Below, piece by piece: positions 33,311 to 45,200 of a stretch of DNA of 64,000 bases (positions within the stretch are counted from its first letter, which is position 1; each line of letters starts with the position of its first letter). The notes under the pieces are model-generated. The model saw only the letters and a list, made by a program, of their open reading frames with translations, was not told the origin of the DNA and did not search any database. Both the position numbers and the translations under genes were made by a program. The stretch lies in the NCBI GenBank assembly GCA_965153455.1, contig OZ234493.1:23984213-24048212 (forward strand), written 5' to 3'. Origin of the DNA: Sphagnum compactum (Eukaryota; Bryophyta; Sphagnopsida; Sphagnales).

Positions 33311-35689
33311 CTTGTTGAACAAAACATCACACAGAACACACAATTGATGAAAGAAAAAGAACAAAGTAGATAACACAGTCACACAACCTAGGAACTTATG
33401 AAGCAAGAAGAACAAACTTGCATAGAAGACTCACCTATTTACATCAATGCATGTTGATTGCTAATTGCTAACGACAAAGAAAGTTGCAAATTTTTGCACT
33501 CCTTTCTAGCGCTCCCTTCAGACGCTCCTTTTTGTTGTGTGTTGAAATCACGGACATCCTACATAATGATGAGAGCTTGTGCTTTCTCAAGTGGGGGGCA
33601 CAACTCAACAATAAACTAGAAACTAGCTTTAACATTTCTAACCTAACCCTAAAATTCCTAACCTAAATCCTTATGCCCTACAAAGGTTCATTATGAAAAA
33701 AGCCTGCCTACCAAGGCATTTCGTGAGTTTTTCAAAAGTTTTTCAAAACACATGCCCACCTATGTAAGGGCATTGCATGTGTATAGGAGAAGCAACACCC
33801 GCCCAGGTAGGGTATAACTACTTTTTTTCGTTGACCATTGCCTGTTGGTCAGGGCATATGATAACCCATGTTGATGCCTTGGTTGATACCCGGCCAAGAC
33901 CCACATACCCGGCCAACATTGGTATAAACCATCTACTCACCTAATAGTAACCTATTTTCCTACCTGTCTACGTATATAGGATGCTTACTACTTCTTACAG
34001 CATTGGTCACCAAGGTGAAACCAAATATTAACTCAGTTGAGATTCATCCACAACTGAGTAATAATAGGCATCTAGGGATGGTGCACTGGTGGGTGCTGGT
34101 TCATTGTGGCCCTCAAGTTGCAGGACAAAATTGGGTTTAGATTGTTACTTGATCTACAAGTCTATTGTATGTATTTTGATTTGATATCTATGCAATCGAA
34201 TTCCTTGCGAGCATGATTATTATGTTTTGCTTTCAAACTGTTCATCCATCATATCATACCACATTGGTAAAGTTTGGAATAATTTGCAATTGCTTTTAAC
34301 TTTGTGATGGAGAGGGAGGCACTTGCGTGCAGTTGGCATTGTGATTACATAGTCATGGGCAGGTGATAAGGTTGGCATTTCCTTGCAGATCCTAATGGCC
34401 TTTGTTCACGGACACATAATTAATTCACGCACAGCTAACTGATCATGCCTGGAACTCAGTGTGTAATAGAGTGCAAAACATGGAAACACAAAGGGGGTGG
34501 AATGGAAAGAATTTCATGATAGCTTATAGCAGGCTCATTAAATGCCCCTCATGCACTGCAACTTGTCTCATGTGGGCTTTTTCCTTGGTTAAAAAGTTAT
34601 GTTCAGTTTCCCTCTAGTAAAATTTTGATTGGCACTTGTGATGATTTGTTTTGGGTGAGGTATTGTTGGCATGTGTTCCACAGGTATTTGGTTGGCACTA
34701 TGATGATATATTTATTGTGGGAGGGAGAGGTGATGGATGTTGCCAAGTTGCCTTGGAAACCCTGATGATGGACTGACTTGTGGTGACTAAAGTCCACAAG
34801 TGATGAAAGGGATTCCCAGAAGGAATAGTTAGGGTTAAACCAATTGTCAATTGTTGTTCTGGTATCGACGACTTTTGAACACCCCAGCCTGGTCCTGGTA
34901 TTGTGATAATTTGGAATTTTTCATAAGAGATGGGATTGAATTGAATGTTTGTCTGCAATTGACCAGTGTTGGTCAGTAGTTCCTCCTTTTCAAGAGAATC
35001 TTTGGTGTCGTGATTATGATACTAATTTCTTCAAACTAGGTTATATGGGTGCGGGTTTGAGCTTAGATCTTCATATTTCTAAACCTTGCAGTTCAGGTTT
35101 TGGCACTTTTTTTTGGCAAATTCAAGAAACATTGGGCTCAATTCAAAAACCATGTCTAGTTCTTTCTATACACACTCTATCCACTTCCAGAGAGCTGCAT
35201 ATTGTATAAGCACAAAGATTTACACTAATTAAAATTAAGGATGCATAAATACAACTAATCAAAATGCATCAATTGTATAGAGTTTACCTACAACTAATTA
35301 GAACCCATCAATTACCTATAAAGTCAAGCCTACTTGCCAACTTCTCAAAAAAGTTCAACTTGTTTTACTTTAAGAGCTTGATCCTGTGTTTTTTCTTTTC
35401 TTTTCAAAGTTCTAAGTTTACTTTTGATACTAGCAAAATGTTTGTTTCATAGTTAGTCACACATGATGACATCCAAAATGTCATGTATGTTCTCACTTGA
35501 GAAAGTGAGCACATTGTATGGAGAAAGCGATGGTATGCTTTTACGTCAAGAGTTTCATTATGAGCTGATTTTTATTTGACCCAAAAAAATTAGGTCTTTG
35601 TTGTTGATGTGATGATTATTGACTTAATGTGAAAAATTGTGGTTTTGAATGTTATTCGTCGACCAACAAGTGCAGTTGTGAAACTTAAC

Positions 35690-36050
35690 GTCATTGTTAA
35701 GATCCACAATATAGAGAGCTTCAGGAAGAGCACCATTTTATTCCGATGGCTATGGAGATGCACAGTGCACCCATGCATGATATGGATCGTTTCATCAAGG
35801 AATGTGCTCGTCTTTCTCACGATAGACGATCGAGAGGTCATTTATTTTTGTTGTTTTGCAATCAATTTTTTAGGTAGCATGTTAGTATTGCTTTCCAGCA
35901 TGCTTTAACCTCTGCTATAGAAATGAAGATTGCTTTGGTAAGCGATGCTTGTTCTAGACCTCCCATTATTATTGGATTTCACGATTTGCATGGTAGCCAC
36001 ATTAGAGGATTGTGGGTGAAATATCTTCCTACCATGAAAGAGACTAGTTC
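35690..36050 (+). pseudogene. unclassified degenerate coding remnant
   Basis: A broken plus-strand translation reads EEHHFIPMAMEMHSAPMHDM, DRFIKECARLSHDRRSRGH, a stop, then VSIAFQHALTSAIEMKIAL and SDACSRPPIIIGFHDLHGSH. The composition and continuity look coding-derived, with one stop in the middle, but I cannot name the family. A retroelement or captured gene fragment is possible. Confidence 0.35.
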
Positions 36051-36289
36051 TTTCCCTCTTTTTGGGCCCTTTGGGCTGTGTGTATTTTTACCTTTCTTTG
36101 GCCTTTCCTTTTTGTCTCCCTTGGGATGGTTTCGGCCATCGATCTTTTATTGGATTTTTGTTTCCATTCGGTTCCACAGTTTGGACCTAGAACCAATTTC
36201 ACCAAACAGATGCCCCATTCAAGTCACAAAAATCTCAACTTGAACCTGTGGCTTTGACACACCAAAGGGGGAACCTGCCACCATTGGTA

Positions 36290-36480
36290 TTGACTTTTGG
36301 ACATTTCATCCTGGTATGGCATAATTTTTTAGAATTTTCATACCAGCCTCATCCTGGTATTAAGTCCAATATTGATTTTTGGCTGGTACAAGGCAAGTCT
36401 ACACCTGATATTGAAATTGGTATAAATTTGGTACAAAGGCTGGTATTACCTTAGGTCCCAGTCCCTACCAGGGTGGTATA
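36290..36480 (+). repeat. dispersed monomer related to the 44-bp array at 12.2-12.6 kb
   Basis: TATTGAAATTGGTATAAATT, then TGGTACAAAGGCTGGTATTACCT, matches the first unit of the 12,241-12,597 array (TATTGAGATTGGCACAAAAT, then TGGTAGAAGGCTGGTATTACCT). Here it occurs once among other CTGGTAT words. Confidence 0.55.
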
Positions 36481-37189
36481 GCCTTGGGTCACATCAGCTT
36501 TGTAGGGTCCTTGATACCAGTTTTGAGGAGTAGGTGCAGTCATATATATATATACCAGACCAACTCTCCTTAAATCCCTTTGCAAACAAGCAACTAGTTG
36601 CATATCATTGGGCTTTTGGTTCATGTGAATGCAACTTGATTTTGCAAGAGGAGGGCTCATTCCCTCAAAAAGCCCCAACAGTTCAAATAGGAAATGTTCC
36701 TGGAATTGTATGACCAAATGAACTTATAATTTGTCATAAGAAATTAGGTAATAGAGACAAGACCAGTGTGATAGTTTTAATATTTAATATCCAAAACTAT
36801 TCAACTTTTTGAGAGAAATTTCCATTTATTTTGCTAATATTTCTTAATTATTTTTTTACTTAATTATTTCAAATCTAGATACTCTTGGTTCATTACTCGC
36901 CCTCAATAAATTCACCTTTCCAAATTACGCATCCATCTGTTTGCATTGTTAGGGTTCTTTGACATTATAGTGTTATTATATGCTATGATGTGCAAAATTT
37001 GGAGAGGTAAAGATAGACCGATGTCTTGCCAAGCAAATGAGACAAGGACAGGTGTATAATTTCATGAGCTGATTTCTACATGCTGAAATATAATGAATGG
37101 GGTAGGCTAACTTCGTATTTGGAACACACTGGGTATTAATGTTGCTGATTCCTTTGTTGCATTCACAAGCATTCCAACCAGTGTTTGTT

Positions 37190-37345
37190 TTTTTTTGCTT
37201 TTTTTTTTTTCTGTCATTCTTTCGACAAAAGAATTGGGAAAAATCTTTGGAAGATTTTTTTTCAAGTGTAAATTATTTGGAAAAACTTGCCAAATTCTCG
37301 GTATCACAAAATTGAAAAAGAAAAAGGAAAAAAAAAAACCCCTGA
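37190..37345 (+). repeat. copy of the A-rich-ended dispersed repeat
   Basis: GCCAAATTCTCGGTATCACA, then AAATTGAAAAAG and an A-rich run ending ACCCC, matches the end of the repeat at 12,791-12,945. Confidence 0.5.
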
Positions 37346-38639
37346 TGTTCAGCCCTAGTTTGTCCCTGTAGAGAGTAATCCCTGATTCATCCCCAGTTTG
37401 AGTGTAGCCATAAAAAAGTGTGTGTGTCACAGTCAAACTGGGTAGTGTTAAATGAAACTGAGTTTGCGGGAGGTTATTCCAGAAAACTTTAGTGCAGAAT
37501 ATGAGCACGAGTAAGGCTAAATCCGAACCTCATGCGAGACCAATTTACTTGAGAAAACCAGTTTGGTCACCTCTTGATTTCTCTGTATTGTTTTCATCCT
37601 GAGTTTTGAGAGAACTAGGGCCTAGTACCCCCAGTTTGAAGTACTTCTGGGATAACTCTATTTTGGTAGTGCCAAATTTTGTGCTCTCGCCCACATTCAG
37701 AGAGTGCAACCTTCAGAGAGCAGCGCTTTATGTTTGTCCATTTAAGCACATCCTGAGAATGGTACACACCGCTTGTGGGGCAAAGGAATAATTGCACACT
37801 ATAATATGCCCTCCAGTTACGGTACCAAAAATTCTTAGAGGACTGATTAATGTCCGCTGCTGCACTGTCTTTGAGGTACCACAATTTGAAGCGCCTCTTT
37901 GTTTAGGACCAAAGGGGACAATGAAGAAAACGAAACAATGCAGTGATGCGCAGTTCATTTGTTGGTCCCACATTTTGTTCACCAGGTGTTAGTGCCTGAA
38001 CAGTGAGTTCATGTTTCAGAAAACAAGATATGTTTCCCCTCCCTTTTAACTTGTTGCTGGTTTGAAATTTGCTTTCAGGCCAGGGCTCTTATTGCATGAA
38101 ACCATTATACCATTTTTCGGAAAATGTTGAAACTAATTTTTTTTCCAAAGAATTGTTTTTTGGTCAAGGAAAAGAAAGAATATTTTGGAATGTTTTGTTG
38201 GATGATTTTATCTTTCAACATGAAATGTTTCAAAATTAATTAATCAATTGGTAGCCATGTGTGGGAGCTGCTGCCCTTGTATTACGATATTGCTGGTTTG
38301 AAGTTTGAACTTGCCATAAGCTGCAGGCAGACCCATTGTTGCCATGAACCACTTCTTTCCTCATGGATATAAAGTAGGCTAGCAGCTGAGATTGTGCATA
38401 CAACTTGATCTGTGGGTGGTGAAGAAGAAAGGGGGTTTGTTGTTGTTGTTGCAGTTGTGTGTTGAACGGCATCTTCTGTGTTTGAAGATTGGAACACACA
38501 AATGTCCAACAGATATGCACTACTCGGTAAGTTAGTCCTGACAAGGCATTTAGAGAACAAGAAGTGCAGAGATAATAAGAGAAGAGAGAGTAAGTATCTA
38601 TTGCAAGGCTTTCTTTCCGAGTTCACACCAGTGTCTTTT

Positions 38640-38945
38640 TTTTGGGGTGAATTTTTGTCACTTGGCTACCCAAAAAATTCAGTTTGATTCATACACATGA
38701 CTTTTGTGAAAAGAATGCACCAAGTCATCAAATTTTGAGGAATTTTTTTTCATTCTGAAATTGCCATATTTAGACAATCGGTTCCAACATGTTGTCAAAG
38801 TATAGCAATATTCTTAAAATTTTTATACTTTCCTGTCTAATGTAGCCAAATATGATTAATTCCTCTTGTGGATGGATGACCAACCATCAGTGTGGCTATC
38901 TCACAAAATTGGAAAAAAAACCCTGGTTCACACTTCCTTATTGAC
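38640..38945 (+). repeat. copy of a roughly 290-bp dispersed repeat
   Basis: The 3' part (TATACTTTCCTGTCTAATGT, then AGCCAAATATGATTAATTCC, CTTGTGGATG and CTCACAAAATTGGAAAAAAA) matches 42,620-42,915 in intron 1 of the GDSL gene. Both end in an A-rich run. A SINE-like or other retroposon family is plausible. A weaker echo of CAGATAGCCAAATATG is at about 53,353. Confidence 0.55.
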
Positions 38946-39418
38946 TCCACCAAATTGAATTTTTGGTTTGCTAAAAAAATGAAACGATTCAATTTGAAGA
39001 CTAGTAACCAATGCATTTTATTTTTTGGGAAAATATGACTCAATTTGGAGGCTAGTAAACCAATGAATCTTAGCTTTTTAAAAAACATGATTCAATTTGG
39101 TAACTACTAACCAAGGTAGTTCATTATTTTGAAAACTTTCATAATTCAATTTCAAGACTAGCAATCAATAAATTTCAATTTTTTGAAAAAACAAGATTCA
39201 ATTTGGAGACTAGTAACGAATTTAAAAAATAAAAATGGGTGAATTTTCACATACTAGCAACACCCAAAAAAAAAAAAAAAAAAAGTGGATTTGCAAAGGG
39301 CACAAAGGACATTTTCTGAAAAAAAGAAAAAGAAAAAAAATTGCTACATTATGAGGAAAACAAAATTCTGAAGTCGTAACACTTAGACAAAAGGTTCTAA
39401 CATGTACAAAGGTATTCT

Positions 39419-39600
39419 AAGGCCCACTTTAGACGAAGGTCCAGGGTCCAATTTCCTAGAACCAATTTGGACTGATTTGAAGCAAATTGAATCCTTGAGT
39501 TGGACTGTACCTTGGTCCCTAGCCTGATTCTTGGTTCTCCAAATCAGGAGCTTTCCTTTTAGCACTGTTTTTTGGTCCGAACCAATTAATTCATTTTCCC
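39419..39600 (+). repeat. dispersed repeat, second copy at 52,769-52,940
   Basis: AAGGCCCACTTTAGACGAAG, then GTCCAGGGTCCAATTT, recurs nearly identically at 52,769. Both copies run on through GGACTGATTTGAA.CAAATT, CCTTGGTCCCTAGCCTGATT and CCTTTTAGCACT to TTTTTGGTC. The first copy has an extra 14-base insert (CCTAGAACCAATTT). High identity suggests a recently active family. Confidence 0.8.
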
Positions 39601-39737
39601 TCCAAAAGCAATAATGAATGTTATTTGTATCATCACACAGTTTGCCTGGCCTCCCCGCCGCCCCGCCCAAGTGCTGATGGGATGCAGCAGCTTGTACTTA
39701 ATCTCAGTGTTTCACGTGCACTTGACCCCGTAGTGGG

Positions 39738-40132
39738 GGCCACCGTGAACCGGCACCCACACCAGTGCACCTTCCACTGGAGGCCCATTATTACTGTGTG
39801 ATGGATGAACCTCAACTGAGTTAACATTTGTTTTCACCTTGGTAACCAATATTGTAAGAAATAGGTCTCATATATAGGTAGATAGATAGGCAGGAAAATA
39901 GGTAACTACTAGGGGTAAGTAGATGGATTATCCATAGATAAAAGGCTGTTTTTACTACCTAGCTACTAACAACCTGCTTGCTTGTGGGTTGTTAGTAAAT
40001 AGGTAGTTAAAAAAAGCAACTGAGCTAACCAGCATGGTTAACTAGGGAACTGAAACCCAACAGAAAACTGTTTCCCTACCACTTATCATCCATCTTTCAC
40101 TCTGCGCTGGTGGGTGCTGGTTCACTGTGGCC
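39738..40132. mobile_element. 395-bp MITE, deletion derivative of the hAT-type element
   Basis: The left end is GGCCACCGTGAACCGGCACC and the right end GGTGCTGGTTCACTGTGGCC, an inverted repeat matching that of the 27,731-34,111 element. The left half, through CCTCAACTGAGTTAACATTT and TTCACCTTGGTAACCAAT, matches the reverse complement of the big element's right end. The right half, including GGGAACTGAAACCCAACAGA, matches the reverse complement of its left end. The middle 6 kb is missing and the copy is in the opposite orientation. Flanks CGTAGTGGG and CATAGTAGG agree at 7 of 9 positions. It has no coding capacity and depends on a transposase in trans. Confidence 0.85.
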
Positions 40133-40519
40133 CATAGTAGGTACCTTCCTGCCACTGATCCTCATAACGTCCGTCGCTTTGCAAGCTCCTTCCCAGAATC
40201 CCTAGGCCCAAACGTGAGTGGCAGTGTTTTATGACGTCGCCAAAGTGGCGATCATCCATAAAAAAAGATGCCGCAAATTTGGCGATCATCCACAGGAAGA
40301 TTTAACCAAATCTGGCCATAAACCAGTCAAAAGTGCAAAAGTTTAATGAATCCTTGTATATTTTTCTGGCTACTCATTGGAACTTCCAGCAACTTTCTGG
40401 CCTCCTAGGAGAAATCCCAGGGCGAAATTTAGGCGATTTAATTTAGGTTTTTTCTTAGGATTTCCTTTAACGAAAGGCAAGGAGATAAAATAAGAGTGCT
40501 TTTATGGCGAAATTAAAGC

Positions 40520-41850
40520 CTGGTACTATGTAGCAGCACAACAGCTGCAGCAGCATTTGGCCGCGCGTGCACAGTGAAAGAGTCCAGCTTCAAGCTCTGC
40601 AACAACGGTTGTTCAGATCCGGCTGAAAACTGTTGTAGATTGAATCCGGCCACTGAGCTTTCGCAGCATGTAGAGCATAAATACTATGTGGGATGCTTGA
40701 GTACCAGCTGCTGCAGCCCGCGTGCAGTGATCAAGACTTGTAACTGCAATCTGTGTTGTTGTTATATGTCGACGATGCATTGTGGTTTTGATCAAGCTGC
40801 ACAGGTTACTACTACTGCTCTAGTAGTGTCAAGCTGTAGCTGGCGCTTGCTAACTACTTTGGTCCTGATCAGAAGACACTTCTTCTTCATAGATCGGCTC
40901 CGGATCAGTGGGGCCTGCCTGAGGAGCTGGTTTTCCCAAGCCAAATAGGATTAAATAATATCAAGGTTTGTGATTTTATGTATTGTGCCGGATCTCGTCT
41001 TTTGGTTTCACGGTATTACCCATTTGCTTGTTGCACTGGATCAATGCGTTGTTTGATTCACACAATCGATGATCAATTTCTGTGGCAATCAGTCTAATAA
41101 TGCACAAGCCCCCCTTCAAAGAATGGGTTGTCATGTCTGCCATCCTGTTTGGAAGATCAGTGAGCCTGCTGTTGCACTTGGCCTGTTGGAGGTGGATTTC
41201 TCCCTGGCCCTTTCAGTTTTCACAACTTTTCCTGGTTCTTATTGATGGTAGTTACTGGATCATGGGAGATGAGTTTGTGGACATAATTTCTGTCTGTTAC
41301 AGTCTTTTTATTTGTATTTTGCAGATCAGAGAGTTGGAGATGTCAACAACAGCTCAAGCAGCTGATGGTGGCAAGCAGAGGCTAGAGCTGCTACTTTTGC
41401 AAAGAGAACTAGAACAACAGCAACAACAGAACCATTATATCAGAAAGTCGCTCAACAGGATGCCTGAGGCTCCAGCTCGAGTTGTTCACCACCCAGTGCC
41501 GGCCTCCTCTGGTGTCCTGGTATGAGGGCTTTTGTCCTCATTTTTTGGCATTTTTTGGTTGTTGTCCATATTTTTCTAGCCGTCCTTCTTTTAGAGACAG
41601 GTGTTTGAAATTTTTGGGACTTACAACAACAACAAATCAGTTATGACTGCAATTAATGTCCACCGAGAAACATTCACATCGAGGATTCAGCAATGCATCC
41701 AACCTAGCAAATGGTGTGGGTCATGTGGCATGTAATGAACAGGTGGAAGACGGTGACCCACTGCCCAATCGGCAAAGGAAGATGATGCAGATCAGGCATG
41801 CTCATTTCCAAACTAGTTCAGCTACTTTGGTCCTTGAATAATCTTGTGTA
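40520..41850 (+). other. possible unclassified gene or non-coding transcript
   Basis: Composition is more gene-like than its surroundings. A candidate first exon (about 40,540-40,970, ending AAG|GTTTGTG) and an acceptor TTTTGCAG at about 41,325 precede a frame reading IRELEMSTTAQAADGGKQRL, then ELLLLQRELEQQQQQNHYIR, that stops at 41,525. This would be a small Leu/Gln-rich helix. A further frame at 41,656-41,841 (MSTEKHSHRGF...) does not join it in phase with the donors I could see. No family recognised; it could be a short protein gene, a long non-coding RNA or a gene fragment. Confidence 0.3.
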
Positions 41851-42234
41851 ATATCATGTGCCCATTACCGAATGTCAAATTGCAATTTTTTTTGTACTAT
41901 ACGTCACAGTAAACGCCACATATTGTACATTGGAATGGATGAAACTACATAATTTACTTCACACAAAGTGTCATGAGCCACAGCTTTTTGTGTGATAAAA
42001 GCCACTTTCTCTTATAGTGAGCTAGGTTTTGCTACCTTCGCGTGTTACATAGATCAGAGATACAAAAGTGAAGTGTTGTATTTTTGTTGTCGACTTCCTT
42101 TTCAGATCTACTAGTTCTGGTTGCGGCATCACTAGTTCGAATTACCTAGTTTGCGTATTCTTGAACAGGATTTGGGAACTGGGGGTGGGGTGGGGGGGGG
42201 AGATTTCTTGTGCAGAAGATCAGTCACAGCAGCT

Positions 42235-45200
42235 ATGAATGCAGAAAGCTTGCAGTTGCTGAGATTGGTATCTACCATTGTGTTGTGGTGTAATATTATT
42301 GCGGCTCCCATGATCAGCAGCTGCCAGGCCCAATTAGTCCCAGCGATATTTTCCTTCGGAGACTCCTTAGCAGATCCCGGCAATAACAACTACATTCCCA
42401 GTCTTTCCAAAGCAAACTTCCCGCATAACGGTGTGGACTTTCCTGCTGGTCCTACAGGCCGCTTCACCAACGGTCGAACCACGGTTGATCTCCTTGGTAA
42501 ACAAAAGCCTGAGCTTACTTCCTCCTCCTCCTCCTCCACCTGACTTCTCTTCTAAAATCTTCTATTTCTTTCCTCTTTGCAAATACTGGATTTCCCCCAA
42601 AGCTCTAGCAGATCAATAGGGTGTTTTTTTTTTTTCCTGGCTAAATTTAGCCAGTTGGTGGCTAAAATTTTTTTTTTTCAAAATGTGTTTTTGGGGTTAA
42701 ATTCTAGTCGCCAGGTTTAGACAATTTTTTTTGGATAAATCACCAGGTTTCTTTATTGAGTTCTAGCACGTAGCCAAAAAATGTGAAGGATTACTTTAAA
42801 ATTTTACTTTCATATCTGGTCTATAGCCAAATTTGACGCAGTCTTCTTGTGGATGATTGCCAGTTTAGCTACATCACAAAATTGGGAAAAAAAAAAAAAA
42901 AACCATGCTGATTATCCAGAGGCAAATCTTTAGGTTGTTGTTGTTCAGCCTGTGCACACCAGAACGAGAGTGCAATATGGATTTGCCTAAATTTTGCATG
43001 CATGCATGCAGCTTCTTTCCTGAATTCTCAAGATCCCATCTTTGACAAGTACCCCCCTAATAATAATACCTTTACCATTCCAGCAATAATTAAATTATTT
43101 TCAGTAAATGTGCAATTTCTCTCAATGTCCAAAGTTCTAATAATTTCTAAAAAATTTACTGCTGAAATGAATATAATAATAAATAATAATTCAATTATAT
43201 ATATATACCTTGTCAAGAAGATGCCAGAATGGTGTAGGTACTATGGTACTTGGGTGCATGGCCCCATTTTTCTTTATTAGTTGGAGCTTTACTGAACCTT
43301 GTGTTGATGATATTGTGAAGTGGTTTTATAAATCCCAGCTTGAGGTTTGGGACATTTTGCATCATGTGCAGGCGAATTTCTTGGATTCAAGTACTACTTA
43401 CCACCTTATCTTGCTCCTGGCACCAAAGGGAGTGCGATTCTTAATGGTGTAAATTATGCCTCCGGTTCAGCTGGAATACTGAATTCAAGTGGCTATCTTT
43501 TTGTAAGAAAGTTTCAGCTCTGAAACATCAAAAGCTCTAGTTATAAATTTCGAAAGACTTTGGAATAATAATTAGTGCTGCTCAAGGAATTGAGTAAAAA
43601 TCAAAAGTCTTTCTATTTTCCAACCTCTTGAGATTCACAGATTGCAAAAAAGAATCCACTGACCCAAAATCCTGCAGCAAGTAAAAATCTGTTGCAAGCA
43701 AGCCAGTTAACTACGTATTCTATGGTCTTGACTAATTTCATGTAAATGTGTGTGTGTGTGTGTGTGTGTTTCTCTGGTTTATGCAGATAGGGCGCAATCC
43801 AATGGACCTACAACTGGCCCAATTTGCAAACACTACGGCTGAAATTAAGCAGATTCTTGGTCTGGAAGCAGGAGAAAAGCTTCTTTCAGAAGCTCTTTAC
43901 TGGGTGAATATGGGATCAAATGATTTCTTGGACAATTACTTTGCTCCTGCCTCCCCCATTGGCAACCTCTCTTCAGAACAAGTCAATGCTCTAGTACTTG
44001 GCACTTATGAACAACAACTCACGGTAACACTAGACTATGATTCTTCAACTTCCCCCCATGTGTAGTATTGATACCACCATTGTTGTCAAATTTACGAAGG
44101 AAAGGAAAATTTGTGCATCAAAATCCATCTGGGACTTGGAGGATTTCACATTCTCCATGGCCCCCATGTCTAGTATCAATACCACCATTGCTGCCAATTT
44201 TACAAAGGAAAGGAAATTTACTTGAACATTGAAATCCAAGGTTTGGGACCTTGCGGGATTTCACATTGTCCTTGGTTTCTTATAAATAGTTCCATATTGT
44301 GTTCCCCCCCACATGTCCACTTCTCCTCCTTTGCAACATTATTTAGGGTTTTTATTATCAACCTAGTAGTCTTATTATTGAGCTTGAATACATGATGACA
44401 AACAAGAGATTTGTGTTCTTTTCACAGAGGTTATACTCAATGGGAGCGCGGAGATTTGGGGTGGCTGCAGTAGGCCCATTAGGGTGTATCCCGTTTGAAC
44501 TCACATACACATTAGCTGTTAATGGAAAGTGTGACCAGACTGTGAACACACAAATTCAATCATTCAATGTCGGCCTCGAAGCTCTTGTCAATCAACTTAG
44601 CTCTCAACTCAGTGGTGCTCAATTCACATTTCTCGATGCTTATACCATTGTTGATACTATTATCCAGAACCCTTCAGATTACGGTTAGTTTCTTAACCCT
44701 AACCCTAAATACTAAATCCCTGCCCTGTATATGTAGGGTAAAGCCCTAGGACCAGGGCTTTACCAAAATAAGGGACCCTGAGAGCCAGGGGTGTGTCCCA
44801 AATTTTGGTGAAGCCTATTCTGTGAGCTTTAACCAATGTAAAGATCATGACACAAAATGTGATAACCCACACAAAAATGGAAAATCCTGCCTGAAAACAG
44901 AATTCTCTCCCCTCTTTTCAGAGGGGAGTTTTGTAAAGCTTGTCAGTTTAACACTAAGAATTGCCAACCAGGTCTTTACGTGTCATAGGTTTATGTTTTG
45001 AGAAGTAGTTTGTCAATTGAGTTGTTTTGGAAGAGTTTGATAGTATGCTGGATACTATATATGCTCTAGAAGCTGAAACTTCAGTCCTTCGGACTCCTAA
45101 GTTCAAATAGTTGATATTCAATTTGGGCTCTTAGAATACATGTTCACAATTTGTAGCACAAGATTTCGTTAAGGCAGGCCTTTCACCCAAAAGCACGACC

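Larger units (their letters stand above)
27731..34111 (-). mobile_element. hAT-type DNA transposon, 6.4 kb, with decayed transposase
   Basis: The left end starts GGCCACAAGTGAACCAGCAC and the right end finishes in the inverse, GTGCTGGTTCATTGTGGCC, forming a terminal inverted repeat of about 30 bp with few mismatches. It is flanked by CTCAAATTG (27,722-27,730) and CTCAAGTTG (34,112-34,120), which match at 8 of 9 positions; hAT elements usually make 8-bp duplications, so the exact edge may be one base off. A broken hAT-like transposase lies inside on the minus strand (30,190-32,300). About 130 bp at the left end and 160 bp at the right also match the two halves of the miniature element at 39,738-40,132. 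Internal tandem repeats occur at 28,681-28,913 and 32,760-33,310. The transposase has stops and frameshifts, so this copy cannot move on its own. Confidence 0.85.
34121..39418. other. intergenic with dispersed repeats, no intact gene
   Basis: No complete gene was seen. Recognisable pieces (35,690-36,050; 36,290-36,480; 37,190-37,345; 38,640-38,945) are listed separately. An (AT)n stretch is at about 36,541-36,554 and an A-tract at about 39,268-39,285. Confidence 0.5.

Noticed and set aside
44694-44707. Telomere-like AACCCTAACCCTAAA in a GDSL intron
   Set aside because: Only two units; too short to indicate an interstitial telomere and common in plant DNA.
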